In this document: positions 1 to 12,400 of the stretch, in pieces | Numbering within the stretch: position 1 is the stretch's first letter | Layout: each line of letters begins with the position of its first letter | DNA from: Centroberyx gerrardi | Lineage: Eukaryota; Chordata; Actinopteri; Beryciformes; Berycidae | Assembly (NCBI RefSeq): GCF_048128805.1 | Contig: NC_136001.1 | Span: 9,926,001 to 9,990,000, forward strand | DNA length: 64,000 nucleotides | Direction: 5' to 3' | Position numbers and translations under genes: made by a program | Notes under the pieces: model-generated | Seen by the model: the letters and a program-made list of their open reading frames with translations, nothing else | Told to the model about the DNA's origin: nothing | Databases searched by the model: none

Positions 1-598
1 GATAGTTTTAAACAACAGAAATAAAAATCCAAATAACAGCATCTAAAATAAATAATTTCAACTGAGTCTCAAATAAAGTGCTACTGGTCTGCATCCACTT
101 TAACTCAATCAGCAACATGAATAAAACATTTATTAGAGGACTTCCCCCTCTTGGGGAAAATAAAACAGATCCGCAGTTATCGCAGTGGTCACTGTAATAG
201 AAATTAGTAGAGGTGTCATGGTTTATATTGGCTATATTGTCCCATCCCTGTTCTCAAGACAGGGCCGGTGGTGATAAAAGACTACATGCACAATTAATCT
301 TGCTCCTAGTAAGTTTTACTTGTGCAACATTTCAATTAATTGTAGGTCTTTGTCAGGCAAAATGATTTCTATTGCATGACAAGATCTGGTTGAAACTTTG
401 CACCAATAAATCTTACTGGGAACAAGATTCAGTGTCTGGGTTTCTTTTGTACTTTGTTAAGACAAGCCTGCTGCACAAAGGTCTCTCCCTTAACTATTGA
501 CTTCTGTTTTTACCTTGTACCTGAAATAATGTGCTATCGGGGATGTGCATACACTTGTTTTCTGTTTCTCATTAAACATGGCTTCTCACACTTTTCAG
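1..598 (+). other. aldh4a1: aldh4a1 intron (partial)
   Basis: This stretch precedes the first recognisable aldh4a1 exon and ends in a CAG acceptor at 596-598. No reading frame here resembles the part of ALDH4A1 that should come next upstream, so it is read as intron. The rest of the gene lies outside the window. I see nothing else in it. Confidence 0.7.
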
Positions 599-3500
599 AG
601 TGCGGTGGGAAGAACTTCCACTTTGTTCACAAGTCTGCAGATATTGAGAGTGTGGTGAGCGGGACCATTCGCTCAGCGTTTGAGTACGGAGGCCAGAAGT
701 GCTCAGCCTGCTCCAGGATGTATGTACCAGACACCTTGTGGCCGCAGATTAAACAGGACCTCCTAGCCATCCACAAAAACATCAGAGTGGGAGATGTAAG
801 TAGAGAGCACACACTGCCCTTGAGCCAGAAAACCTGCTTTCCAAGTACTAGTTAACTGTCACATTGTCACATGTCACAAAGACACATGCTTGGTGAAGAA
901 AAATATCTGAAGATTCAACATTATCATGGTATTTCTTTAAGAAAGTCTGCTATACATTCTGAGATTATCTGTGTGATAGGTAAAAAGAGAAAGACTTGTA
1001 ATTAAGAAATGTTCTCTAATGACATTTAGGTTCTTAAGTTATTTGATGATCTTTCTGTCTTTTTCATCAGCCTGTGGAAGACTTTAGCACCTTTTTCTCA
1101 GCTGTGATCGATGACAAGGTACAGTATTCACCCTATCATTTATAGTTGCCAGCTGTTAACTTCCAGTTAAGGTTATTGTCTATGTCTTCTTCTTTCCTTT
1201 TCCTTAATCATTTATGAATTGTTTATTATTGTTATTGTTATTAATTCAACATAATGGATTTCAAGTGACTGTAAACCCTTCCTTTTCCTTTTCCTTTTCC
1301 TTTTCCTGTAGTCTTTTAGTCGCATAAAGAAGTGGCTTGATCATGCCAAATCTTCCCCTAAGTTGACTATCATCGCTGGGGGCAACTGTGATGACAAGAA
1401 AGGCTATTTTGTGGAGCCTACCATCATTGAGACCAAAGACCCACAGGAAGCTATCATGAATGAGGTAGAAATTCAGAGATTTTCCAAGAATTTGTGGTTG
1501 CAGTGGAGGAGGATGGGAGTAATTTCAGTGCTGTAACTTGGTGTCAGTGTCAGAAACTTTTGTGGCTTAAAAAAGCTCTTATTTGGATATTTATGTCATA
1601 ATTTATGGAACAATTGTACTGTAGAAATTGTGCTATATTTGTTCATTTAGGTATAAACAAGTATGCCCAGATGACTATTTTCATTGTCTTTACTGTTTTT
1701 TCTAGCAGCATGGGCAATTGTGCAGCACTGGGGAGCCATTGGCACTGAATGAATGTAGAAACAAACATTGAGGGTATTGGTTAACAAGGCATTATGTCTT
1801 CTTAGCCTCAGGATAACTGCATGGATTACCTACATAAACATGTAAAATTTGGCTCGGTAAAACAGCCCCTGGTGTTTGGATAACTAAGCTGGCTCAAACT
1901 CATGTTTCATGCCCCGGTTCACAAACTGAGAACACAGCAGCACGTTCACATTATGTATGGGATTATGATTATGTCGGTCATAGTGAAATGTCTCCCTTTG
2001 TCTTTATTTTCTCCATAAATGAAAATGAAACAAAGAGTGTTGTGTCCAATAGGATATTTATTGAAATATTGGTACACCTGGGGGGTATTTCAACAATCAG
2101 GATGAGAAAATATTGTCCTTACGGTGATACTGATTTTAATTTGTAAAACAAAACTTGAATATTAGGTTTAGGAATATGATTCAGACAAAGAAACATTCAA
2201 AAAACATTTCAGCAGATATTTCATAACACTTTTTAAACTTAACTGGGTAACTCACTAATCCTGCTTTGTGAAATGCATCATACATCTGCAAAGGATGTCA
2301 GACACATGTTTTCTTCAGGTTATGCAAAAACCTCAAGCACTCTCTCTTTGTTTCATTTTTGTTATTCCTTGGTGCTCAGAGCTTCCTTTCTGTCCACTTT
2401 GTTACATCTAGTTTGTTTTCTCCAGGAAATCTTTGGGCCTGTTCTGTCTGTATACGTTTACCCTGAGAACAACTACAAAGAGGTGCTGCACCTGATAGAC
2501 AACACATCGCCTTATGCTCTGACCGGGGCAGTGTTTGCTCAGGACAAGTAAGACGCACTTATCAACCATTTGCTCATTTGATATATAGATTTGCCATATT
2601 TGCTTTCTTTTCTCTCTCTCTCTCTGATTTCATTTTGCCCTGTTTTTATTCCCCACCTTGTAAAGCACTTTGTTCAAACTTGTTTTGTATTTAAAGTGCT
2701 ATATAAATCAATTGATATTGACATTTCTAAACAGATTTGCTAAAATATTAGGAAGACATGTTTCTCAACCGATTTGCTCACATAAGCACACAGTTATTAA
2801 GAATAGTGTTGTTGGATCCTAACAAGAACATATATGGTACTATACTATGCTCTTTCCCATAATGATGGATATTTTGTATTTTCTCCTGTGAGCTTTCCCA
2901 TGATGACATTTGATAGTACTGTGTTTGACACTTTCAAAGATAATAAATTGACAAGAGTGTAATTTGTTCCAGGAATGTTATCGATGAGGCAGCCAAGGCC
3001 TTGAGAAATGCTGCAGGGAACTACTATGTGAATGACAAATCCACTGGCTCCATTGTTGCTCAGCAGCCATTTGGTGGCGCCAGAGCCTCTGGTAAGGATG
3101 CTTGCTTGCTCTCCCATTGGTGAGGGAACCATACATTTTATAGCCTGTCACTCCCAATAAGGACAGGTAAACAGAAAGAGCATTGCTGTTTTCTCCAGAG
3201 TTACACTTCAGTTCTGTGACTGTAGAGTCAACTTCCTCTCTGTGGTCTTCTGTAGCTTAATGCATGCCAGGCTGGGGTGCTGTAGTGGAGGGAATAGGGG
3301 TACTGACTACCCAGGGCCCCAAGCTGAGGGAGCGCCCCTAAAGTGTCTGTACTAGAATGCCGTTTGTGGTCCTCAAGTGTATATTTATACATATTTTATA
3401 CTTTTCTTTCACACTGCTCTGGGTTTGAAACAGAGTTTAGTTGAAATAAACCTACAAAACTGCAAACAAATAAAACTTTCTAAAAAATAGGATACAGCAA

Positions 3501-4141
3501 CTGTTCCAGATAACATTGTTGTGTTATCTGAAACAAACTGGAACAAATGGAAGTAAAATTTGGTAGGTTTTTCTTGTGCAGACTAAATCAAAATTGCCCT
3601 CCCTAAACAGATTTTGAGCAGAGAACTACTGATGAAAATATGATTATTAGCGCTATCAGGGTGGTGCCCAAAACACATAATTTCAATCAGGGATCATGTG
3701 TCCCATAATTAATCAGTAAATTAATGTGTGGAGATGTGTTTGAATTGTACACAGACATGTTTGCTATAGATGGAATAATGTTGGTGTGAGGACAAAAGGA
3801 AAGTGGAGGGGGGCCCAGAGTCCCCTCCTGTGCATATGGCCCATAATTCCTAGCTACGCCCCTGCTGCCTGGAGCACACGTTCAATTCCCAGCTGGGCTA
3901 CTGATGCCCAAAAAAGCACACATTCATTGTACTGTTAGATAAAAGCATCCTCCAAAATGGTGTATTTAAGCGACATGTTGTATCTGATTAATTATCAACA
4001 ACTAAACTGAACCTTCCTCTTTTCCAAGGAACCAATGACAAACCCGGTGGACCGCACTACGTTCTGAGATGGACATCGCCACAGGTAGTCAAGCGGACCC
4101 ACGTCCCCCTCAAAGGATGGAAGTACCCCTACATGGGTTGA
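599..4141 (+). CDS. aldh4a1: ALDH4A1, delta-1-pyrroline-5-carboxylate dehydrogenase, C-terminal half (six exons)
   Basis: A mitochondrial matrix enzyme that oxidises glutamate gamma-semialdehyde (P5C) to glutamate with NAD+, the second step of proline breakdown. Exons: 599-795, 1071-1118, 1312-1464, 2426-2547, 2973-3091 and 4029-4141. All introns are GT-AG and the joined frame gives 249 residues plus a TGA stop. The first exon encodes ECGGKNFHFVH and GGQKCSACSR; the TGC at 700-702 is the catalytic cysteine of the aldehyde dehydrogenase fold. Later exons carry FFSAVIDDKSF, GYFVEPTIIETKDPQE, EIFGPVLSVYVYPENN and QQPFGGARASGTNDKPGGPHY, which match what I recall of vertebrate ALDH4A1 almost residue for residue. 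The protein ends in KYPYMG, close to the human terminus. The 5' half of the gene is outside the window. No damage is seen. Confidence 0.97.
1278..1306 (+). repeat. (CCTTTT)n short tandem repeat
   Basis: Pyrimidine hexamer repeats immediately before the acceptor of the third aldh4a1 exon in this window. They probably serve as the polypyrimidine tract. Confidence 0.7.
2640..2705 (+). repeat. Dispersed-repeat tail in an aldh4a1 intron
   Basis: The phrases GTAAAGCACTTTG and AAAGTGCTATATAAAT are typical of 3' tails of fish LINE/SINE elements. Only the tail is recognisable. The family is not certain. Confidence 0.45.
3290..3975 (+). repeat. Decayed dispersed repeats in the last aldh4a1 intron
   Basis: Part of this intron looks repeat-derived. 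Near 3,850 there is a 'TAGCTACGCCCCTG' phrase, and near 3,935-3,960 a 'GATAAAAGCATCC..CCAAAATG' tail. The tail resembles the 'GATAAAAGCGTCTGCTAAATG' end of fish SINE/L2-type elements in diverged form. Assignment is from memory of fish repeats. Confidence 0.4.
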
Positions 4142-5690
4142 GAAGGAATGAAGTACTGTAGCTCTGTCCAGCCCAGGCCGTCCGTCAGATGATTCTCCAC
4201 ACACTAAAGACCCGTACACCTCTGCTCTGCGAATGAAATGAAGACAGATCATCTCCTTGTCTGCGTCTGAGTTTAGTCATACCCCCCCTCCCTCTGAAAT
4301 AACCTTGCACTGAATCTAGACATGAAAAAGAATGTCGTTTTGGAAATTAGGAGCAGCACAACAGCGCCCCTTGGTGGCACTATAGGCAGAATCAACAGCT
4401 GGCCCAGGCTTCTTGCCTCCAAGAAGAAGTTTTCCATCCATGGCTCCACAGACTATCAAAGTGGTACAATTTACTGTGGATTATTACTTACATACCTGCA
4501 TAGTTTATCTGAGAGTTTGGCTGCTGTTACTTTCCCAGTTGAAACGCCCTGAGGTATAATCTCTCTTGTTACCCACCGAACATTAAGAGTCTGTGAAATC
4601 AAAGACAAAGTCCATTTGTCAGTGGAGTTTTCATTTAGGGACATTGTTTCCCAAATATAATTAGTTTTTTTATTAGCTGAACCAAATTGAAATGTTATTT
4701 TAGGTCAAAAATAACCTAGAACATAGAAAGTATTAATGTGAGTATGTTATATATCTTATCTCTAAGCGCACACAAATGATTTTATCTGTCAAAGTAAGAG
4801 CCATTAATGTCTCATTATGGTTCTTGTAACGATTAATATATTTTCTAATTATATTTTTGTTGCTAATGCTTTTAAGATATTTGTGTGTAAAAGAGGAAAC
4901 ATTATGCAGAATTGGTTGACTTGAGTGTTACAGTGAAATTCCTATTCCCCCTGACTCTGTAGTTAAAGAGTGATGCTTACATGACAACAGACAACTAGAC
5001 TAGACGGCATGTTTCAGTGAAACAAATCAAAGACAAAAAGTATTTGCAAATAATTCTTAGGAGTTGTTTTAATCCTCTTGGAGTACCAAATGAATGGAGG
5101 TTACTAACTGGACAGTTCAGATTTTGTCAGGTAAATTGTCACAGAAAAGTACCAAATTCACCCTCAAATGCTGTATGTACTGTGACTTTTCTGAACTTTC
5201 TGATTCTCAGAGTATTCATGATGTTACAGTCTCAATTTATCCCATACTACAAGCAGATTAAAACAAACGCATGTAATTATTTGCGAATACAATTTGATTT
5301 AAGTCTGCTGTGAAACTGGCTTGGAGGCTTTGCGCAGATAACCTTCCTCACTAAGACATACTTTGCTGGCTGATTACTGTTTACCTCATAATCCATACTG
5401 TCATTGCACTTGTGAAATGTTTAAACAGCATTTGCACTTTTAAAGTGCTGATTATGTCCGCAGTGATTTAGCCTGTATCATAAATGTGTGCTGTTTTCTC
5501 TGTTTCAGTTTAGGGGGGTATAATTTCTAAAAAGTATTTTTGTATTTTAATCTTTTGCTGTCCTATAGCAAATGCAATTGATTTACTATCTTCAAAATGT
5601 GCCTGCATTAATAACACACTGTAAATTGACTTAGATAACAAATTTTTGACAATAAATATTAAATTATTATTATCAAGATTTGGGTATGTT
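4142..5690 (+). other. aldh4a1: aldh4a1 3'UTR and poly(A) signal
   Basis: AT-rich sequence without a convincing reading frame follows the stop codon. An AATAAA at 5651-5656 is the likely poly(A) signal, giving a 3'UTR of about 1.5 kb. An earlier cleavage site cannot be excluded. Confidence 0.6.
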
Positions 5691-5836
5691 TTTGTTTAGG
5701 TCTAGACCTTCCCCTTCTGTCCATTTGACACCAGTCTTACTTGGGACCGGTCCTGTGGCAACACTTAGCTGTCAAAGTACAAAGGAGGGTTTATGACTAC
5801 TTGTCAGGATGTTGAGAGTGTGAAGCCACCTCCAGA

Positions 5837-6005
<169 letters not shown>

Positions 6006-7410
6006 GCCACATTGAAGTCTCATTGGAGTCACTTGCCCTGACACACTCCATCATAAAAACATGTTTTATTAGCCTGAGAGACACACGTTACAGATGTGGT
6101 TTTTCATTTATTTCTCAGTCTTGTTTGCCTACTTTTCCCCTGCTGTTTGTGTTCCTGATCACATCCCTGCCCGTAATATGGGGTTGAGTAAGAACTTAAA
6201 CCAATGGAGGAGCTTTTTTTTTTCGAGTGGATGAGGCCTCAATGTGGTGAAATCTGACGAATATTAAAGGAAAGTTTCCAGATCCAGAAATATGCGGCTT
6301 ATTTGCATTTGCACAAAAGCGCGGGGGTCTTTCTGGTAATTTTCTTTCATGTCTCAGCGTAGCAGGTCCTTTCACTGTCATCCAAAGCAGGCTGAGGGCA
6401 TCACTTTGCAGAATATTCAGATACATAAAAGAGATGGAATGCATTGTTACGCACAATGAATGGAACAAAAAATAATAAGTGGGCTTGGATGCGGCATGCT
6501 TCAAATACCTCTCTCACCCATTTCAAGTGATTATTTGAGAGAGATGCCCATTGTTGCCCTCAATAAACAGATCAACACTAATTCAACGGTCGGATATCCA
6601 ACAGTTTTAGCGTCATAATGAAGCCTCAATTTCTGTTCGCTGCCATATTCACATGGAAATTTTAAGCTGCTTATTACCATATGGCCATACTTACAAGCAA
6701 TAAAGTGTAAAAGCTGGGATTGGGAGTGTTGGAGGGAAATGGGACGCACACTTCCAATTGACAGCTCTGAATGGTGCGAGTGTGAGAAAGCTCAGGTCAT
6801 GGCTTGGGCTTTCCGGAGGAGGCTGTGGGTGTCTTTGTCCTCCGAGCAGCAGCTGGACCATTCACTTTGAAAATGTTTACTCTCCTGCCGCCGCTCTCCC
6901 GCCTAAAGTCTTGGCCCATCTTCTGCACTTCATTTGGAGGAAACATGCGCTATTCGGAGGGCGATATAATAGCCGGCCTGCACTCTTTAATAACACTCAA
7001 CAGCATTAAAAAACTTGTATTAGGTAACCATACGGTAGCATGTAGGTTAGGCCTACTTTTGCGTGCTGTTGACGGAGAAATGAGTGACATGAGAGTTAAA
7101 GGAGAGGTGGCGAGATAAAAGACAATCAGCCTTAATTTTTTATTTAGTTAATTTCATGAATGGAGAAATGTAGACTGCTGATCACTATAATATATTTTGC
7201 CAAGAAGTGCATTCTCCTGTACTGGAAAAAGAGAAACACCTGCTACTTTCAGAATATAGAACAAATATGTTACTTCTTACCTTTGGAAAAAGTTACACTA
7301 GAGAACTGCAAAATCGTGGATCTATTTTGAAAAAGAATCAGATATCGGACTGCTAATGCCAGAAAACATTTAACTTAATAACTGTTGTTGTTGCCTTGTT
7401 ATATTGTTTT
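6006..7410. other. Gene-free block with enhancer-like motifs
   Basis: No coding exon was found. About 6,200-7,010 is less AT-rich and looks constrained. It holds SOX-like CATTGTT motifs near 6,440 and 6,550 and a TGTGAGAA (matches the RBPJ consensus YGTGDGAA) at 6781-6788. This could be a distal regulatory block of aldh4a1 or of the her gene at 8.4 kb; function is inference. Confidence 0.35.
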
Positions 7411-7427
7411 ATCTCTCTCTCTCTCTC

Positions 7428-7497
<70 letters not shown>
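7411..7497. repeat. (CT)n/(GT)n microsatellite
   Basis: A short CT run followed by about 60 bases of GT dinucleotides. Confidence 0.95.
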
Positions 7498-7499
<2 letters not shown>

Positions 7500-7664
7500 G
7501 TAGCCTTGTATTAGCCTATCCCTGAAGGGGATAATAAAGATATGGGACTCTGTGTGTGTGTCTTTTTGTTAGTGTTGTTGTTTTATAACGTATGTAGCCT
7601 AATGTTGTTGGACTAGTGAATCAAATATTTGTGTGTGTATCTCACTTGTCTACTTGTCGCAGGT

Positions 7665-7815
7665 TGGGAAGGTAACTTTCAAAATGTAATCTGTTACAGA
7701 TCACTGATTACATTCTCAAAAATTACAAGCAATAACGTCATATGATTGAATAGCAACTAAAAACACAGTATTGTAATCTGATTGCATTGAGTCCCGTTAC
7801 ATTCAGTTTCTGTGC
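7665..7815. repeat. 'TAATCTGATTAC'-type DNA-transposon-like repeat fragment
   Basis: Repeated 'GTAATCTG', 'GATTACATT' and 'GTTACATT' phrases resemble a common fish non-autonomous DNA repeat rich in such motifs. Ends and family are not resolved. Confidence 0.4.
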
Positions 7816-7954
7816 ATCCAAAATATGTGGGACATGTGCAAGTTAATTAAACTGATGCAATGGTGCAGTGTAGTCCTGCTCCCACAATACGCTCTATAAC
7901 TTTGGAGGTTTTAAAAACAATAAGACGACAGATTTTTTTTGACAGTGAAATGAA

Positions 7955-8375
7955 ATCATTTTTTATTGTCTTTTCAGGCAAAGTCATATCAATGTGATAC
8001 ATATCAGTTATTTTCTGTCCTTTTTTTTTTTTTTTTTTTTTTTACCAATATAGTTTATTCACACGCAACATAGGCTACTGGACCAATATAGGCCTACATT
8101 ATTATTATTTTTTTTCACAATATGTAAAACATCATTCGCCTTCACATAGTGAAGTCATCCAATAGGATAAGTTGGATAAGATAAGTCTATAATACATACA
8201 GTATAATAAACTTATCGGATTTTGGTGAAATGGGGAAATTTAATGGAAGTAATAATTTCCTACAAGAAGAGAATATAATGGCTAAAGTAATAAGCCAATA
8301 CCATTCTCTGGATTTCACATAGACACTCTATGAGTCTAGACAGTCACGGAGGGACATCACATCAGTCTTTGGGGA
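7955..8375 (-). other. 3'UTR of the her gene at 8.4-9.3 kb
   Basis: Read on the minus strand, this follows the her stop codon. AATAAA signals (TTTATT on plus) lie at 8054-8059 and 7962-7967, and a long poly(T) run on plus lies at about 8,022-8,043. The true end is unknown. Confidence 0.45.
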
Positions 8376-9309
8376 TCACCAGGGTCTCCACAGCGGCCTT
8401 CTTCCACCTGCCGTGACGCATGCCTGTGCGCCCATCCCGGCCCTGCCAGCCTGCAGGGGGGCCCGGCTGAACTGATGCACCAGTTTGTGCTGAGAGTCGG
8501 TCGGCTGGTTGTGCGTGGAAAGGAAACGGAGCGTCTCTTGCAGGCACCTGGTGAAGCCCTCTTCAAAACCCCGACCAGGTGTCCCGACCATCCCAGGGGT
8601 CCCAGCGGCCTTGGGCCGCAGGTTCTCCTTCAGGTAACTCACTGCAGTCTCCAGGATGTCCGCTTTCTCCAGTTTGGAGGTGGGTTGGTGCGCCTGCAGC
8701 TCCTTTTCCAGGAGAGATTTCAGCTGCTGGATGCTGCTGTTGATGCGAGCCCTGCGCATCTTTTCCACCGCTGGTTTTCTCAACTGGAAGCGGAGGAAAA
8801 CACAACATCATACATTGGATTTTTTAAGCAACAAGCTTGCTTCGGCTCTTAAATCAGTGTAAATCACGGTCTCGAGTTACCCTATAGGCTAAAACAACTA
8901 CACACCTGTGTAGCCTAATAAAAAGAAACACAGATATTCAAGAAATCTATTAGACTATAGGCTATAATTAAATGTCATTTTAGTAATATAGTCCTAGTAG
9001 CCTAATATAATCCTTTAGTAACAGTAAAAACCACATGGTTGCTAAGCGACACAGTCTACCTGTAATGGTGATTGTCTGTTAGTGTAGGCTATTAATATTC
9101 AAATGAGCGGTTACGTGGCCACAGGTGTGCGTTTATTGGGTAGGCTATTTTACGACGGCTTCGAACGCGACTCAGCCAATCAGAACTGAGGACTGGAAGT
9201 AAACACACAAAGGAACTGAAGGATTAGACAGTTGTAATAGCCTACTCACTTTGACGTTGTCCTTGCCAGTAGGCCTAAACACAACACTGTGAGCTTTGAC
9301 AGGTGCCAT
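8376..9309 (-). CDS. Hes5-like bHLH-Orange repressor (Her family), 155 aa
   Basis: A predicted Notch-responsive nuclear repressor. Exon 1 (9250-9309) encodes MAPVKAHSVVFRPTGKDNVK and ends at a GTGAGT donor. Exon 2 (8376-8783) starts after CAG with LRKPAVEKMRRARIN. Both introns and the MAP start match the other her genes here. The bHLH spans about residues 21-75, with the family proline in the basic region. The Orange domain reads EEGFTRCLQETLRFL, and the protein ends in WRPW, the Groucho/TLE-binding tetrapeptide. The C-terminal third is rich in Gly, Ala and Pro. A TATA box and a canonical RBPJ site lie upstream. It might be the her2 or her12 orthologue; I cannot decide between them from memory, so no symbol is given. 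Confidence 0.9.
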
Positions 9310-9480
9310 ACTGTGAAGTGAGTGTCTCTTGAGATGAGGTGGTTGGCTTGTCGGTTGATAAAGTTGGTTATCAGTGGTTTCTGATTGAGTTTCTGAAGTG
9401 CTGCTCTGTATTTATACGCCCTCCCCACTGTGAAGTGTGTGGGTCCTGGTGTGGCAGGGGGTTCCCACAGTTGCGGGCCA
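9310..9480 (-). promoter_or_regulatory. Promoter of the her gene at 8.4-9.3 kb: TATA and RBPJ site
   Basis: On the minus strand TATAAATA lies at 9409-9416, about 100 bases before the ATG. TGTGGGAA, a full match to the RBPJ/CSL consensus, lies at 9471-9478. Confidence 0.75.
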
Positions 9481-12400
9481 ATGGGGGACCGGGAGCAGCG
9501 CTGCAGCGACAAAGAAGGCTTCAATTACTTCATGCTAAATCGACTGTCTATTGCCTCTGGACAATGACCATGCCCCAGGGGAACAGGTGGAGTGTGCAGT
9601 AAAAAAGTGGAAAAAGTTGACTCTATCCCTCCTTGACATTCCTAGATGTGTTTTCGGCCCATTCACATGAAAGGCTGTGGAGCCGCATGGCGGGAAAACT
9701 TGACCACAATTAATGAATGGGAGCCCCCAAAGATTACCGGGGGATCAAGGCATTCACTCGAGGCGTCTTGGCTGTTCACTTTCTTCCCGCTCATTTTTAA
9801 ATAAATGGATTTCCCTTTCAACAATTCATTCAACACCCATACAAGATTAGACGAGGCTGTGGCCATATGGCGATCCTGTTGCTCAGATATAACGTTATTG
9901 AGCTATAACTGATGAAGGACAGTAAAAAAAGACTGGCCAACGTCATGTTAATGAATGTTAAATTAATTATGATAGCATAGGCGTAATAAAAAAAAGAATA
10001 ATTTCTCGATGTTGTCAAAACTCCTAATCATAATAATTCTAATTTGCCTACAGCCTAGTAAATCTATAAGGATTTAGCCTATAACAGGGCCTTTACAGGG
10101 CTACAAAATACCAACAACATAATTGATTAAATTGCCCTTGATTAAAAATAATCCTTAATCATGTTTATTAAGCTCATTTATATGTAGGCTAGTAGCCTAA
10201 TAGTTAAATTGCATGTAGACAAGGCTTGCGTGCGGATTAAGAAACCACTATTTAATTGATAGGTCCAGGGATGTAATTAAGCTTAATGTTATCCCATTAC
10301 CCATCTTTCCCCCCCCACCTTTTAGCTTACATATTTGTGAACTAAATTCATATAGGTCTACAATTCATACCTATAGGTCTACATTATATTTTATAAAACT
10401 GGTGTAAGTTATATGGCCAGAGTGACTTTTAAGGACAGAAGGCATAAATTAGGCCTAGTTTTTTATTTCTGAAAATATAATTGAAGTTCATCTGTATTGG
10501 TGGATGACCGACTGGAGGTCACAGTTTTCCCAACTTTTTATTTACCACCTACATCACTGGCTAGGCCTATACATCTATTCCCGCCATTTTTTTTTCTTTT
10601 TTTTTTTTATAACACGGTATTTCCCGTTGCGTCTCTTGGGATTTAAATGTCTCTTTGCGGACTGTGACTAATGCGGCATTGAGTGCGGCACACGTCCATT
10701 GTTGCGTCGTTCAAAGCGTGCTGTGGGAAAGTTGGGGCAACACGGCCTACAGGATTAAAGGCTTTGAAGGCTGGAGCAGCAGCTGGGCCCCGTGCGCGGG
10801 AAACCTCTGTCAGCCTCTTCCAGACCTGGCTGCGGGATGTGACACTTTCAACACATCCCCCTGTCTAGTTTGGGAAGGCAGGTAGGCTGCTGTAGACCTA
10901 TTATGTTCAGTGTCATGGAGTAGTTTCACTGTATAAACTAGTAGCCTAACTACACATTTTCAACACTGTGACTAGTTTGGGAAGACACACTGTATGTGGG
11001 CAGCGTTGTGGAGTAGTTTCACTACATTAAACAAGGAGTTTGATTACATTTTTCATTACATTTTACATTTATTCATTTATTTTAAGTTTACATATAGCAG
11101 AAAGTTAACATCCCTTCTGTTTTTTTCTGTGAAGAACCCTCATTGCATTGGGCTGTTTAGTTTGGGTTTATGGTCCAGACTCCAGCGGCAGGCAGCTGTG
11201 TGTGAACATGCATATTATTTAAAATAAAATACATTTTTTTACATCCTAACATCCTAATAAGTGTTATTTTTTGCAACCACGTGATTTTGTATTTTATGAC
11301 ACTGCAGATGAAGATATGACACAACTATATTTCTCTTTCTCTCTGGTTAGTTAAACTAACTGGTTGCTTGTAACCCTATACTTTCAAAGTAGCTTCCCTA
11401 TAGGCCATCTCACTTTTCAATACAATAGATGTTAATAACAACACATATTAACACAAATTATGTTGTTTTTGACATATTTACAGTATGTGACACAATTTTG
11501 TGTTATCCCAAGTTAGACACAGATGCACTCCTTTTGCACAACCATTACTCAGTTGTCTCATGACTTAAAAATCATCCTGTAATATGTCTCCTTCCTTCAT
11601 CTACCCATCTACTCCCCTTCATAAATAAGTTGGATTTAATAGGTGACATCAATAAGGGATCATAGCTTTTACCTGGAGTCACCTGGTCAGTCTATTTCAT
11701 GGACAAATCAGATGATCCTGATGTTTTTTTCACTCATTAAAGATAGTTTTATCTTGTCTGCTTGTAATCCTTCGGCCAAATGTTGTACAATTTAGGTGAG
11801 AAATGCTTAATTGACAGGATAATAATTTAATGGGTATTACTCCTCATTCTTAAACTTCAGGCTATATGATGTCGCATTTTCAACACATCCATGTGTCTAG
11901 TTTGGGACAACACACATTTGTGTTACTTTAGCATAAAAAATGTGTTGGAATGTAATTTGAGTTGTCCCAAACAAGACAAACGGATGTTTCAGAGTGTATT
12001 ATATTTATTGAACTGTTATAGAAGTCGCTTTTGTTGTCTTCAGTGTGGTGCTGATATTGTTGCACACTGAATGAAACTTTGTATCCATTTTGTAAACAAA
12101 TCATTCACTCATCATTCAATATCTCAAAAATATAGAGGATACAGTTGTTTAAAGTGTTATCATTTTGTCAGCCAACGACTTAAGTTACTCACTATCCTTA
12201 AAAGCATACCATCATTTTGTTTTACTTTTTGTTACCAGTCATTTTGTGAGAATAGATGGCTCTATTTTCAAATGGTGGATATCTCATTTGGCAGCTTCAT
12301 TTGTCCTCCACTTTACCTCAAAAACCAAGGAATGTTCCCACTTTCATTTGACACCATTCACCTCACATTGTTCATTTTTATTCCCATCTCCTAGCAGGCT

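Noticed and set aside
1-598. A 133-codon frame from 454 read as a gene start.
   Set aside because: Its first half is intron; only the part after 598 is an aldh4a1 exon.
8475-8862. Long plus-strand frames opposite the her gene at 8.4 kb, and similar antisense frames opposite every her exon.
   Set aside because: Shadows of GC-rich bHLH coding sequence; they recur identically at each copy because the coding strand is conserved.
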